Assembly: GCF_047200635.1 (NCBI RefSeq)
Contig: NZ_JBJZOI010000008.1
Coordinates: 163,011-227,010 of the forward strand
Direction of reading: 5' to 3'
Source: Saccharopolyspora_C sp047200635
Lineage (GTDB): Bacteria; Actinomycetota; Actinomycetes; Mycobacteriales; Pseudonocardiaceae
Length of the DNA: 64,000 nucleotides
The notes below the pieces were generated by a model. The model was given only the letters and a program-made list of their open reading frames with translations, did no database searches and had not been told where the DNA came from. Both the position numbers and the translations under genes were made by a program. Of the stretch, positions 8,463-16,650 are shown in pieces (position 1 is the stretch's first letter; each line of letters begins with the position of its first letter).

Positions 8463-9868
8463 CCCGCGTCGCCGTCGTCGGCGGCGGCATCAGCGGGCTG
8501 GTCGCCGCGCACCGGTTGCGGCGGGAGCTGGGCCCGGACGCGGAGATCGTGCTCGTCGAGCGGACCGACCGGCTCGGCGGCAAGCTGCGCTCCGCCCCGC
8601 TGGCCGGCACCCGCCTGGACCTGGGCGCGGAGGCGTTCCTGGCCCGGCGCCCCGAGGTGCTGCGGCTGGCCGCTGAGCTCGGGCTCGCGGACGAGGTGGT
8701 GCACCCCGCTCCGGCGGCCGCGCGGGTGCGCGCCGGGGGCGAGCTGCACCGGCTTCCCGGCGGCACCGCGATGGGCGTGCCCGCGAGCGCCGAGTCCGTG
8801 GCGGGCGTGCTCTCCCCGGCCGGAGTCGCGGCGGTGCGCGCCGAGGCCGAGCTGCCGCCGCTGCGCCTGGCCGGCGCGGATGCCTCGGTCGGCGGGCTGC
8901 TGCGCTCGCGGGTGGGTGACGAGGTGGTGGACCGCCTGGTGGAACCGCTGCTCGGCGGGGTCTACGCGGGCAGCGCGGACGGGCTCGGGTTGCGCGCCAC
9001 GATGCCCGCGCTGGCCGCCGCGCTCGACGCGGGTGCCACCACGATCACCGAGGCGGCCGGGGCGGCGCTGCCCGCCCCCGCGCCGGACGGCCGGCCGCGG
9101 CCGGTGTTCGGCGCCTTCCGCGGCGGTTACGACGTCCTGGTGCGCGCGCTGGTGGACTCGGCCGGGGGGCGGCAGCGGCTCGGGCTTCCGGTGCGCGCCC
9201 TGCGCCGCGACGGCGCCGGCTGGCGGCTGGAGATCGGCTCCGCGCCCGCCCCGGAGGAGCTCGTCGCCGACGCCGTCGTGCTGGCCGTCCCGGCCCCCGC
9301 CGCGCGAAAGCTGCTCGCCGACGTGGCGCCGACGGCGTCGCGGCTGCTCGGCGAGGTGGAGCTGGCGTCGATGGCCGTGCTCGGCATCGCGCTGCCGCCC
9401 GGCACCGAGCTGCCCGACGCCTCCGGCACGCTCATCGCGCGCGGCGAGGCGCACGCCGACGGCACCCCGTTCACGGCGAAGGCCTTCACCTACACGAGCC
9501 GCAAGTGGCCGCACCTGACCGGTGTCGGCGGGGAGCCGCTGCTGCGCGGCTCCGTGGGCCGCACCGGTCAGGACGAGCTGCTGCGGCGCACCGACGCCGA
9601 GCTGCTGCGCCTGGTGCTCGACGACCTGCGCGAGCTCACCGGCATCGAGGCGGCGCCGGTCGACTCGGCGGTGCTGCGCTGGGGCGGTGGGCTGCCGCAG
9701 TACGGTCCCGGCCACCCGGAGCGGATCGCCGAGCTGGAGCGCGCCGTCGCCGGGATCGGCGGGCTCGCGCTGGCCGGCGCGGCGCTGCACGGCGTGGGAG
9801 TGCCCGCGTGCGCGGCGAGCGGAGAGGCCGCCGCGAGCGAGGTCACCCGCCACCTGTCGGCGAGCTGA
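8459..9868 (+). CDS. hemY: Coproporphyrinogen/protoporphyrinogen oxidase HemY (CgoX)
   Basis: FAD enzyme of 469 residues that performs the six-electron oxidation to the porphyrin. In organisms with HemQ the substrate is coproporphyrinogen III. The N-terminal dinucleotide fold is VAVVGGGISGLVAAHRL. The C-terminal FAD-binding end is typical of the family: GGLALAGAALHGVGVPACAASGEAAA. Substrate-domain features include RWGGGLPQYGPGH. The start is a TTG overlapping the hemE stop, the only start that retains the complete FAD motif, so translation probably depends on coupling to hemE. Confidence 0.93.
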   Translation: MTRVAVVGGGISGLVAAHRLRRELGPDAEIVLVERTDRLGGKLRSAPLAGTRLDLGAEAFLARRPEVLRLAAELGLADEVVHPAPAAARVRAGGELHRLPGGTAMGVPASAESVAGVLSPAGVAAVRAEAELPPLRLAGADASVGGLLRSRVGDEVVDRLVEPLLGGVYAGSADGLGLRATMPALAAALDAGATTITEAAGAALPAPAPDGRPRPVFGAFRGGYDVLVRALVDSAGGRQRLGLPVRALRRDGAGWRLEIGSAPAPEELVADAVVLAVPAPAARKLLADVAPTASRLLGEVELASMAVLGIALPPGTELPDASGTLIARGEAHADGTPFTAKAFTYTSRKWPHLTGVGGEPLLRGSVGRTGQDELLRRTDAELLRLVLDDLRELTGIEAAPVDSAVLRWGGGLPQYGPGHPERIAELERAVAGIGGLALAGAALHGVGVPACAASGEAAASEVTRHLSAS

Positions 9869-9894
9869 CCCGGCTCCGGTGGGACGATGAGGGC

Positions 9895-10590
9895 ATGGCG
9901 CGGTTGAACTACTCCGAACTCAACAGCACGATCCGCTACACGATGTGGTCGGTCTTCCAGGTCGAACCGGGCGCGCTGCCCGAAGACCGGGAGAAGACGG
10001 CGCAGGCGACCCAGGAGTACCTGGACGGCCTGGCCGAATCCGGCGTGGAGGTGCGCGGCGTCTACGACCTCGCGGGCATGCGCTCCGACGCCGACTTCAT
10101 GATCTGGTGGCACGCCGAGCGGATCGAGGCGCTGCAGGAGGCCTACGCCGGGTTCCGGCGCGGGACCGGCCTGGGCGAGGCCTCGGACCCGGTGTGGAGC
10201 AACGTCGCGATGCACCGGCCCGCCGAGTTCAACAAGAGCCACGTGCCGGCCTTCCTCGCGGGCGAGGAACCGGGCGACTTCCTCTGCGTCTACCCGTTCG
10301 TGCGGTCCCACGACTGGTACCTGCTGCCGGACGAGGAGCGCAGGACCATGCTCCGCGATCACGGGATGGCGGCGCGGGACTACCCGGACGTGCGGGCGAA
10401 CACCGTGGCGTCGTTCGGTCTCGGCGACTACGAGTGGATCCTCGCCTTCGAGGCGCCGGAACTGCACCGCATCGTCGACCTGATGTGGAAGATGCGCTAC
10501 ACCGAGGCCCGCAGGCACGTCCGCGAGGAGACCCCGTTCTTCACCGGCAAGCGGGTCGCCCCGGCGGAGCTGCTGCCCCGCCTCCCCTGA
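9895..10590 (+). CDS. hemQ: Coproheme decarboxylase HemQ (ChdC)
   Basis: Oxidatively decarboxylates Fe-coproporphyrin III to heme b with peroxide. It belongs to the chlorite-dismutase fold and has 231 residues. Seen: MWWHA-like segment FMIWWHAERIEAL, YPFVRSHDWYLLPDEERR carrying the conserved catalytic Tyr region, and MLRDHGMAARDYPDV with the His expected to bind heme iron, followed by SFGLGDYEWILAFE. The family name chlorite dismutase-like should not be read as perchlorate metabolism: the hemE-hemY context and the short length support HemQ. Its stop codon abuts that of the convergent Cache gene with no space for a terminator. Confidence 0.95.
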   Translation: MARLNYSELNSTIRYTMWSVFQVEPGALPEDREKTAQATQEYLDGLAESGVEVRGVYDLAGMRSDADFMIWWHAERIEALQEAYAGFRRGTGLGEASDPVWSNVAMHRPAEFNKSHVPAFLAGEEPGDFLCVYPFVRSHDWYLLPDEERRTMLRDHGMAARDYPDVRANTVASFGLGDYEWILAFEAPELHRIVDLMWKMRYTEARRHVREETPFFTGKRVAPAELLPRLP

Positions 10591-11301
10591 TCACTCCGGT
10601 TCCTCGACGAGGCGCCAGGGCAGGCCGGTGGTGCGCCGGGCGGCGAACACCGGGTGGCCGGGGGCGGTGGCCAGCGGGCCCTCGGTCACCAGCGCCCCGG
10701 GCAGGCGCAGCGGGGTGTTCGACGCGACCACCCGGTTCGCCTGGTTGATCAGCGCCGCGGGCGGATCCCCGGGGCCGACGTGGGCCAGCAGCGCGCGCTC
10801 GAACTCCCCGGTGCGCAGGTCGGCCGCGGCCACGCCGAGGAACCGGTCCCCGGAGCGCACCGGCACCGAGAGGGTCACCAGGTACTCGTCGGTGCCGGCG
10901 AAGTCCACGTACGGCCCCACCGCCACGGCCAGTCCGGAGCGGCGGGGCTCGGTGAACCACGGCGCCGCCGCGTAGTCGTAGAACCCGACGCTGTCCGGAT
11001 CGTGGTCCACCTGCAAGAACCGGGGCGTGTCCCCGGGCCGGTGCTGCCACCACTCCAGCCAGTGCGCCCGGTCGCCGAGCACGTCGTCGGCGAGGATCAC
11101 GCCGGTGCCCGCCACCAGGCCCGGCTCCGCGTCCAGCCGGTCGAAGATCGGTTGCCAGAGCTCGGAGAGCTCCTCGGTGGTCAGCGCCGCCGCTGCCGCG
11201 TGCGCGGTCCGCAGCCGGGAGCCCAGCTCGGCGCACCACCCGAACAGCTCGTCCAGCAGGCCGCACAGGTGCGCGGCGGCCGCCCGCCCGGCCGCGCTCA
11301 C
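10591..11301 (-). CDS. Cache-domain-like protein
   Basis: Protein of about 236 residues with a PAS-like extracellular-sensor (Cache) pattern: GVILADDVLGDRAHWLEWW, then DYAAAPWFTEPRRSG, GPYVDFAGTDEYLVTLSVPV and FLGVAAADL, the last two resembling the core strands of Cache domains. No transmembrane helix or signal peptide is evident, so it would sense inside the cell. The GTG at 11301 overlaps the GntR stop by four bases and is chosen; an ATG at 11328 would give a 31-bp overlap. It probably forms a two-gene unit with the upstream GntR regulator and might bind the same small ligand. Function is otherwise unknown. Confidence 0.65.
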   Translation of the reverse strand: MSAAGRAAAAHLCGLLDELFGWCAELGSRLRTAHAAAAALTTEELSELWQPIFDRLDAEPGLVAGTGVILADDVLGDRAHWLEWWQHRPGDTPRFLQVDHDPDSVGFYDYAAAPWFTEPRRSGLAVAVGPYVDFAGTDEYLVTLSVPVRSGDRFLGVAAADLRTGEFERALLAHVGPGDPPAALINQANRVVASNTPLRLPGALVTEGPLATAPGHPVFAARRTTGLPWRLVEEPE

Positions 11302-12044
11302 CGCACGCACCGCCGGGGGCGCGACCACATCCGGAACTCGACCAGCCGCCGCACCCCGGCCCGCACGTGGTGCTCGGCCAGCGCGCGGGCGCGGGCGCCG
11401 TCGCGGGCGCCGATCGCGGCGAGGATCGCGCGGTGCTGCTCGGCCTCCTCCCGGTGCGGGATCGCCTCGGCGAACGGCAGCCAGCGCAGCGGACCGGTCT
11501 CGGCCTGCAGCGCGATCTCCTGCCGGGTGAGGCGGGAGGACTGCGCGGCCGCGGCGATCTCGATGTGCAGCCTGCCGTCCAGCCTGCGCCGCTCCGCCGC
11601 CTCACCGGCCGCGGCGAACTCGGCCGCCAGCGAGCGCAGCGCGGCCAGTTCGGCGGTGGTGGCGCGCTCCGCGGCCAGCAGCGCGGCCGCGCCCGCGATC
11701 GCCGAGTGCTGGTCGGAGATCTCCCGCAGCTCGTGCGTGCCGAACTCCCGCAGCCGCGCGACCCCGGCCACCAGCAGCGGATCCGCCGGTCGCCGGGTCA
11801 GCGAGCCCGCCGCCGACCCGACCGCGAGCCCGTCCCGCCCCAGCCTGCCCAGGGCCTCCCGCGCCGCGTCCTCGGGGCAGCCGAGCAGGGCGCTGAGCGC
11901 CGCGGCGCCGGGCAGCGGTTCACCGTCCGGCAGCAGCCCGAGCGCGATCGCCTCGGCGAGCCGGTCCGCCACCGTCCCCGCGTCGGCCCGCTCGGGGAGC
12001 CTCGGCCAGCGCCGCAGCGAGCGGAGCACGTCGTCGACGGGCAC
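11298..12044 (-). CDS. GntR-family regulator (FadR-type, FCD domain)
   Basis: Regulator of 248 residues. The winged-helix N-terminus spans about residues 20-90 (TVADRLAEAIALGLLPDGEPLPGAAALSALLGCPEDAAREALGRLGRDGL). The alpha-helical FCD ligand domain runs from about 105 to 235, with a metal-ligand-like HIEIAAAAQSS, HRAILAAIGARD and LAEHHVRAG. The GTG at 12044 has AGGAGG immediately upstream. It is divergent from the LLM oxidoreductase gene, and the 235-bp spacer contains several perfect palindromes, so this regulator probably controls itself, the Cache gene and the oxidoreductase. Confidence 0.85.
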   Translation of the reverse strand: MPVDDVLRSLRRWPRLPERADAGTVADRLAEAIALGLLPDGEPLPGAAALSALLGCPEDAAREALGRLGRDGLAVGSAAGSLTRRPADPLLVAGVARLREFGTHELREISDQHSAIAGAAALLAAERATTAELAALRSLAAEFAAAGEAAERRRLDGRLHIEIAAAAQSSRLTRQEIALQAETGPLRWLPFAEAIPHREEAEQHRAILAAIGARDGARARALAEHHVRAGVRRLVEFRMWSRPRRCVR

Positions 12045-12064
12045 GGCACCTCCTCTCGAACCGC

Positions 12065-12252
12065 GCCGGTGCTCGATCCGGCACCGGCTCGGCTGAACCG
12101 TTTCACATGATCCACGACCGTGGCACTCCCCGAGCCGGACGGGTGCACCCGTCCGGCGGGTCCGCCGTACCGCCAGGACGAGCACACTGATCGGGGCCCT
12201 CGTCCCCGCGCGGCCGTGCGGGGACGAGGCCGGTGCGGCGCGCGCCGCACCG
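12065..12252. promoter_or_regulatory. Cluster of four inverted repeats between GntR and LLM genes
   Basis: Four near-perfect or perfect inverted repeats lie within 188 bp. First, GCCGGTGC-N8-GCACCGGC at 12065-12088. Second, a 24-bp perfect palindrome at 12134-12157 (half-site GCCGGACGGGTG). Third, a 12-bp stem CCTCGTCCCCGC with an 8-nt loop at 12198-12229. Fourth, a 22-bp perfect palindrome at 12231-12252 (half-site CGGTGCGGCGC). The last two fall in the probable 5' leader of the LLM gene, directly before its GGGAGG ribosome site. Roles as operators or mRNA structures are inferred. Confidence 0.5.
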
Positions 12253-12279
12253 CGGGGGTCGTCGTGGGAGGGCAAGCCG

Positions 12280-13329
12280 ATGCGGTTCAGCTACGTCATG
12301 CTCCCGGACCTGCCGGTGCGGGAGTCGCTGGCCACGATCCGCCTGGCCGACGAGCTCGGGTTCCACGCCGCCTACGCCGCCGACGAGACCTGGCACAAGG
12401 ACCTGTGGACGCTGTTCGGCGCCGCGGCCGGGAGCACCCGGCGGATCCGGCTCGGGCCGAACCTCTCGCCGGTGACGCTGCGGGAGCCGACGCTCATCGC
12501 GCAGGCCGCCGCCACGCTGGACGAGCTCAGCGGCGGCCGCGCCGAAGTCGTGATCTCCAGCGGGAACTTCGGGCTGCTCGCCCAGTACGGGATCGACTGG
12601 GCGCGCACCCGGCCGCTGTCCCGGGTGCGGGAGGCCCACCACGTGATCCGCACCTTCCTGGACGAGGGCGCGATCACCTTCGAGGGCGAGTTCCACCGCT
12701 ACGACGGGCTGTTCACCGCGGCGCGGCCGGTGCAGCGGCGGCTGCCGGTGCTGCTGGGCGCGATGCGCGGGCCGAAGTCCTTCGAGACCGCCGGGGAGAT
12801 CGCCGACGGCGTGCACCACGCGCTGAGCTACCGGCGCGAGGCCTACGACTACCTGGTCTCGCACGTGCGCGCCGGGGCGGAGCGGGCCGGGCGCGACTGG
12901 CAGGAGCTGGACATCGGGGCCTGGGTGGTGTTCTCGGTCGGCCCGGACGGGGAAGCGGCCCGCCGCGCGGCGCGCGCCGTCGTCGGGCTCTACGCCTCCG
13001 CGATGCCCGCCGAGCAGCTGCGCCGCAACGGGGTCGATCCCGCCGAGCTCACCGAGATCGTCGCCGCGGTCGGCGCCGGCGACCTCGCCCGCGCCTACGA
13101 GCTGACCCCGCCCGAGCTGGCGCGGCGGCTGTCCATCGCCGGTACCCCGGCCGAGTGCCGGGAGCGGATCGAGCGGGACATCGCGGGCACCGGCGTCAAC
13201 CACCTGGTCCTCGCCGTCACCGACGCCGAGCTGGTGCGCGCCCTGGCCGGGTTCGACCTGCCCGGCGTGCCGGGCGCGGCCGATCAGCTGCGGCTCATCG
13301 CCGAGCACCTGATGCCCGCCTTCGGGTGA
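12280..13329 (+). CDS. LLM-class flavin/F420-dependent oxidoreductase
   Basis: Luciferase-like TIM-barrel oxidoreductase, 349 residues, probably F420- or FMN-dependent. Typical elements are FSYVMLPDLPVRESLATIRLADELGF at the N-terminus, RIRLGPNLSPVTLREPTLIAQAAATLDELSGGRAEVVISSG (the cofactor-side strand and helix of Mer-like proteins), and the C-terminal IAGTPAECRERIERDIAGTGVNHLVL. The ATG follows GGGAGGGC. The substrate cannot be predicted. Control by the divergent GntR regulator is likely from the palindrome cluster between them. Confidence 0.85.
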   Translation: MRFSYVMLPDLPVRESLATIRLADELGFHAAYAADETWHKDLWTLFGAAAGSTRRIRLGPNLSPVTLREPTLIAQAAATLDELSGGRAEVVISSGNFGLLAQYGIDWARTRPLSRVREAHHVIRTFLDEGAITFEGEFHRYDGLFTAARPVQRRLPVLLGAMRGPKSFETAGEIADGVHHALSYRREAYDYLVSHVRAGAERAGRDWQELDIGAWVVFSVGPDGEAARRAARAVVGLYASAMPAEQLRRNGVDPAELTEIVAAVGAGDLARAYELTPPELARRLSIAGTPAECRERIERDIAGTGVNHLVLAVTDAELVRALAGFDLPGVPGAADQLRLIAEHLMPAFG

Positions 13330-13335
13330 CGGGGC

Positions 13336-13758
13336 TCAGGCCTCCGGCACGTGGCGCAGGGCGATCGAGTTGATGCAGTAGCGCTGGTCGGTGGGCGTGG
13401 CGTAGCCCTCGCCCTCGAAGACGTGCCCGAGGTGGCTCTGGCAGGAGGCGCACAGCACCTCGATCCGGGCCATGCCCAGCGAGCGGTCCTCGCGCAGCAG
13501 CACCGCCTCGGAGTCGCGCGGGTCGTAGAACGAGGGCCAGCCGCAGTGCGACTCGAACTTCGTGCCGCTGCGGAACAGCTCCGCCCCGCAGGCCCGGCAC
13601 TCGTAGATCCCGGCGCTGGTGGTGTCGACGTACTCGCCGCTCCAGGCCGGTTCCGTCGCGGCCTGCCGCAGCACCGCGTACTCCTGCGGGCTGAGCTGCT
13701 CCCGCCATTCCTGCTCGGACTTCGCGACCTTCGGGGAGGTGCCAGCAACGGGTTCCAT
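13336..13758 (-). CDS. msrB: Peptide-methionine (R)-S-oxide reductase MsrB
   Basis: Repairs methionine-R-sulfoxide in oxidised proteins. 140 residues, normal length. Zinc-binding CxxC pairs are CRAC (near residue 54) and CASC (near 103). Substrate-pocket motifs include FESHCGWPSFYDP and GHVFEGEGYATPTDQRYCINSIAL, where the Cys of RYCINS is the catalytic residue. It faces the LLM gene tail to tail with a 6-bp gap, so no separate terminator exists there. Confidence 0.96.
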   Translation of the reverse strand: MEPVAGTSPKVAKSEQEWREQLSPQEYAVLRQAATEPAWSGEYVDTTSAGIYECRACGAELFRSGTKFESHCGWPSFYDPRDSEAVLLREDRSLGMARIEVLCASCQSHLGHVFEGEGYATPTDQRYCINSIALRHVPEA

Positions 13759-13805
13759 GCGTCCACGCTAACCCTTCCGGTGAAGATCAGGTGCCGCCCG
13801 CCCGG

Positions 13806-14126
13806 TCACGGCGAGAAGGTGCCGAACACGAAGCCCACGGCGTTCCACACCGTGACCAGCACGCCGAGCAGGATCAGCAGCACCACCAGCACGACCACCA
13901 CCCGGCGGTGCCCCTGGGCGCGGTTGGCGCCGCTGGCGAAGTCCTCCACCCCGCTGAGCATTCCCTCCACGGTGGCCTTCGAGTTGGGGCGCTCGATCCG
14001 CTCCAGGTGTTCGGCGAACGCCTGCGCCTCCGGGTCGTGCGGGTCCAGGCCGATCAGGTCGTCGGCGAACCTGCCCCGGGCGTCGCGCGGGGCGTCCGGG
14101 TCCTCGTCGTGGCCTGCTGGCGCCAT
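13806..14126 (-). CDS. Small single-pass membrane protein of unknown function
   Basis: Hypothetical protein of 106 residues. Residues 1-70 are charged and acidic (DEDPDAPRDARGRFADDLIGLDPHDPEAQAF), and one strong transmembrane helix VVVVLVVLLILLGVLVTVW lies near residues 75-94, followed by a short tail. No signal peptide cleavage site is seen, so the N-terminus is probably cytoplasmic. The ATG at 14126 is the only reasonable start. It is divergent from the LigD-type polymerase with a 99-bp spacer. I do not recognise the family. Confidence 0.65.
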   Translation of the reverse strand: MAPAGHDEDPDAPRDARGRFADDLIGLDPHDPEAQAFAEHLERIERPNSKATVEGMLSGVEDFASGANRAQGHRRVVVVLVVLLILLGVLVTVWNAVGFVFGTFSP

Positions 14127-14225
14127 GCGCTCACGGTAGCCCGACGCGGGCTCCCCGAGGCAGTCCGCCGTGACCGGTCCGCGTGAACCCGCGCGTCCCG
14201 CTCGCGGGCTCCCTACGCTGCTCAG

Positions 14226-15254
14226 GTGGCCGCATCAGCGCTGGAACTCGACGTCGCGGGCAGGACCGTGCGCCTGTCCCACCCCGACAAGATCTACTTC
14301 CCGGAGCGGGGGTTCACCAAGCTCCAGGTGGCGCGCTACTACCTCGCCGTCGCCGAGCCGCTGCTGCGGGCGATCGGGGACCGGCCCACGACGCTGAAGC
14401 GCTTCCCCGGCGGCGTCACCGGCGAGCCGTTCTACGCGAAGCGGGTGCCGAAGGGCGCCCCGGAGTGGGTGCGCTCGGTGCGGGTGACCTTCCCGTCCGG
14501 CCGGACCGCCGGGAGCGTGCTGCCCACCGAGCCCGCCGTGCTGGTCTGGGCGGCGGGGCTGGGCACCCTCGACTTCCACCCCTGGCCGGTGCGCTCGGCC
14601 GACGTCGAGCACCCCGACGAGCTGCGCATCGACCTGGACCCGCAGCCCGGCACCGGTTACGCGGAGGCCGCGCGGGTGGCCGGGGTGCTGCGCGAGGTGC
14701 TGGCGGAGGCGGGGCTGACCGGCTTCCCGAAGACCTCCGGGGGACGCGGCGTGCACGTGCTGGTGCGGATCGCGCCGCGCTGGGACTTCATCGAGGTCCG
14801 GCGCGCGGTGATCGCGCTGGCCCGGGAGGTGCAGCGCCGGATCCCGAGCCTGGCCACCGTCGACTGGTGGAAGGAGGAGCGCGGGCAGCGGGTGTTCCTG
14901 GACTTCAACCAGGCCGCGCGGGACCGCACGGTCGCCTCCGCCTGGTCGCTGCGCGGCACCCCTCGCGCCACGGTGTCGATGCCGCTGACCTGGGAGCAGC
15001 TTCCGGAGGTCGAACCGGAGGACTTCGACCTGGCCACCGTCCCGGACCTGCTGGCCGGGAGCGGGGATCCGCACCGGGAGCTCGACGCGGTGGCGCACGA
15101 GCTCGACGCGGCGCTGGAGTGGTTCGAGCGGGACCGCCGCGACCGCGGGCTCGGCGAGCTGCCCTACCCGCCGGACCACCCGAAGATGCCGGGGGAGCCG
15201 ACCCGCTCGCGCAAGGCGTCCCTGGAGGCGTCGAGCGGGGAGTCCGAGGCCTGA
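14226..15254 (+). CDS. Stand-alone LigD-type primase-polymerase (PolDom)
   Basis: Archaeo-eukaryotic-primase-fold polymerase of 342 residues, like the polymerase domain of LigD used in end-joining repair. Diagnostic motifs are LSHPDKIYFPERGFTKLQVARYY at the N-terminus, the metal-binding RIDLDPQPG (two catalytic Asp, near residue 138), KTSGGRGVHVLV with the catalytic His, and the third acidic residue around VFLDFNQAARDRT (near residue 222). Ligase and nuclease domains are absent and the end is natural, so this is a separate PolDom as found with LigC in mycobacteria. A LigC-type ligase lies 7 kb downstream. No Ku gene is in the window. Confidence 0.92.
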   Translation: MAASALELDVAGRTVRLSHPDKIYFPERGFTKLQVARYYLAVAEPLLRAIGDRPTTLKRFPGGVTGEPFYAKRVPKGAPEWVRSVRVTFPSGRTAGSVLPTEPAVLVWAAGLGTLDFHPWPVRSADVEHPDELRIDLDPQPGTGYAEAARVAGVLREVLAEAGLTGFPKTSGGRGVHVLVRIAPRWDFIEVRRAVIALAREVQRRIPSLATVDWWKEERGQRVFLDFNQAARDRTVASAWSLRGTPRATVSMPLTWEQLPEVEPEDFDLATVPDLLAGSGDPHRELDAVAHELDAALEWFERDRRDRGLGELPYPPDHPKMPGEPTRSRKASLEASSGESEA

Positions 15255-15267
15255 CCCCGGAAAGCGA

Positions 15268-15300
15268 ACCGGGCAGGACCGCGACGCGGCCCTGCCCGGT
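15268..15300. terminator. Bidirectional hairpin between polymerase and MFS genes
   Basis: A 10-bp stem (ACCGGGCAGG pairing with CCTGCCCGGT) encloses a further CCGC/GCGG stem. It lies 13 bp after the polymerase stop and 17 bp before the end of the convergent MFS gene. There is no U-tract, as is common for actinobacterial terminators. Confidence 0.7.
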
Positions 15301-15316
15301 GCTACCGGCGTTGTCG

Positions 15317-16636
15317 TCAGACGGCCGCGGCGGGCACGGCGGCCCCCCGCTTCTCGTCCTCCGGCACCTTGAGGTAGGAGACCATGACGAAAGCCGCGGC
15401 GTAGAGCAGGACGAACGCCCAGACCACGCCGACGTTGCCGAGCCCGATCGACAGCACGATCGCGGGCACCGCCGCGCCGAGGAAGGCCGCCCCACCGGCC
15501 GCCGTGGTGTACATGGCCATCGCGGCGCCCTTCTGCTCCGGAGCGAGCGCGGGCATGATCGCGCCCATCGGCACGAACCCGGCCAGCAGCGCGCCGAACA
15601 GGCAGCCCGCGGCGGTCGCCGCCCAGAAGCCCCACGTCGAGCCCGCGGGCACCAGGTGCGCCACGTACCACCAGGCGAGCAGCCCGACGGCGGAGCCGAA
15701 CACGCCGAACCACTGCACCGTGCGGCGCCAGCCCCACTGGTCGCCGATCGCGCCGAAGACGGCGTTGAGCAGGATGTTCGAGGCGTAGACCAGCGTGGTC
15801 ATGATCAACCAGCGGGACTGGCCCCAGCCGAGCTCGTCGGCGATCACCGTCGGCAGGATGATGAACATGCCGTACTGCGGCGCGGTGTTGATCAGCCGGA
15901 CGAGGAAGCCCATCAGGATCTTCGGCCGACGCGCGGTCAGCCGCACGCCCGCGGTGAGCACCTCGCCGGTCGACAGCTCGGCCGCGGCGACGCGGCGGTC
16001 CCCGCGCGGGTCCCGGACGGCGAACTGCGCGACCAGGAAACCGATCACCACGAGCGCGATGGAGGCCACCATCGCCCCGGTCTCACCGCCCGTGCCGCCG
16101 CCGAAGGCGGGGATCATGCCCAGCGCGTACAGCGAGCCCAGCGTCGGCAGACCACCGGTGAACATCACGTAGAACCAGCCGACGGCCTTGCCGTTGCGCT
16201 CCACCGGGGTGACGACGTTGACCCAGACCAGGAACGCGAACGCGAACAGCGGATAGCCGAAGCCGCGCAGGAAGTAGGTCAGGAACACCAGCGGCAGGCT
16301 GCCCAGGGCCAGGCTGGCCAGGAACAGCAGCTCGAACACGACCCACACGACGACGCCGAGCTGCATCACGCGGCGCGGCCCCCACAGGTCGGCCAGCACC
16401 CCGGAGAGGTAGCTGCCGACCAGCACGGACACGCCGTACATCGAGATGATCGTGCTGACGGTGGTGGCGGGACTGCCCAGCACCGTCTCGATGTGCGGGG
16501 AGATGAAGTTGGTCTCGGTGCCGTTGCCGGTCATGAAGATCAGCACGGCCACGAATCCCCAGCGCAGCGAGTGCGGAATGCCGATCCGGTCGAGGAACGT
16601 CTCCCGGTGCGGATCGGCTGTGGCGGCGTTGCTCAT
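15317..16636 (-). CDS. MFS transporter, polyol-permease type
   Basis: Major-facilitator carrier of 439 residues with about twelve membrane helices, for example LRWGFVAVLIFMTGNG (TM1), VSTIISMYGVSVLVGSYLSGVLADLWGPRRVMQLG (TM2 and the A-like loop), and IVLSIGLGNVGVVWAFVLLYAAAFVMVSYL at the end. The start is taken as the ATG at 16636, preceded by GGAG at seven bases; a GTG at 16654 overlapping the dehydrogenase stop is the alternative. It follows the EltD-like dehydrogenase in the same transcript, so its substrate is most likely the same sugar alcohol (erythritol, threitol or similar), taken up by cation symport. The exact substrate is inferred. Confidence 0.82.
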   Translation of the reverse strand: MSNAATADPHRETFLDRIGIPHSLRWGFVAVLIFMTGNGTETNFISPHIETVLGSPATTVSTIISMYGVSVLVGSYLSGVLADLWGPRRVMQLGVVVWVVFELLFLASLALGSLPLVFLTYFLRGFGYPLFAFAFLVWVNVVTPVERNGKAVGWFYVMFTGGLPTLGSLYALGMIPAFGGGTGGETGAMVASIALVVIGFLVAQFAVRDPRGDRRVAAAELSTGEVLTAGVRLTARRPKILMGFLVRLINTAPQYGMFIILPTVIADELGWGQSRWLIMTTLVYASNILLNAVFGAIGDQWGWRRTVQWFGVFGSAVGLLAWWYVAHLVPAGSTWGFWAATAAGCLFGALLAGFVPMGAIMPALAPEQKGAAMAMYTTAAGGAAFLGAAVPAIVLSIGLGNVGVVWAFVLLYAAAFVMVSYLKVPEDEKRGAAVPAAAV

Positions 16637-16650
16637 GTCGTTCTCCGCGT

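Noticed and set aside
9895..10590. Chlorite dismutase, suggesting perchlorate respiration.
   Set aside because: The protein is of HemQ size and lies with hemE and hemY; actinobacterial members are coproheme decarboxylases.
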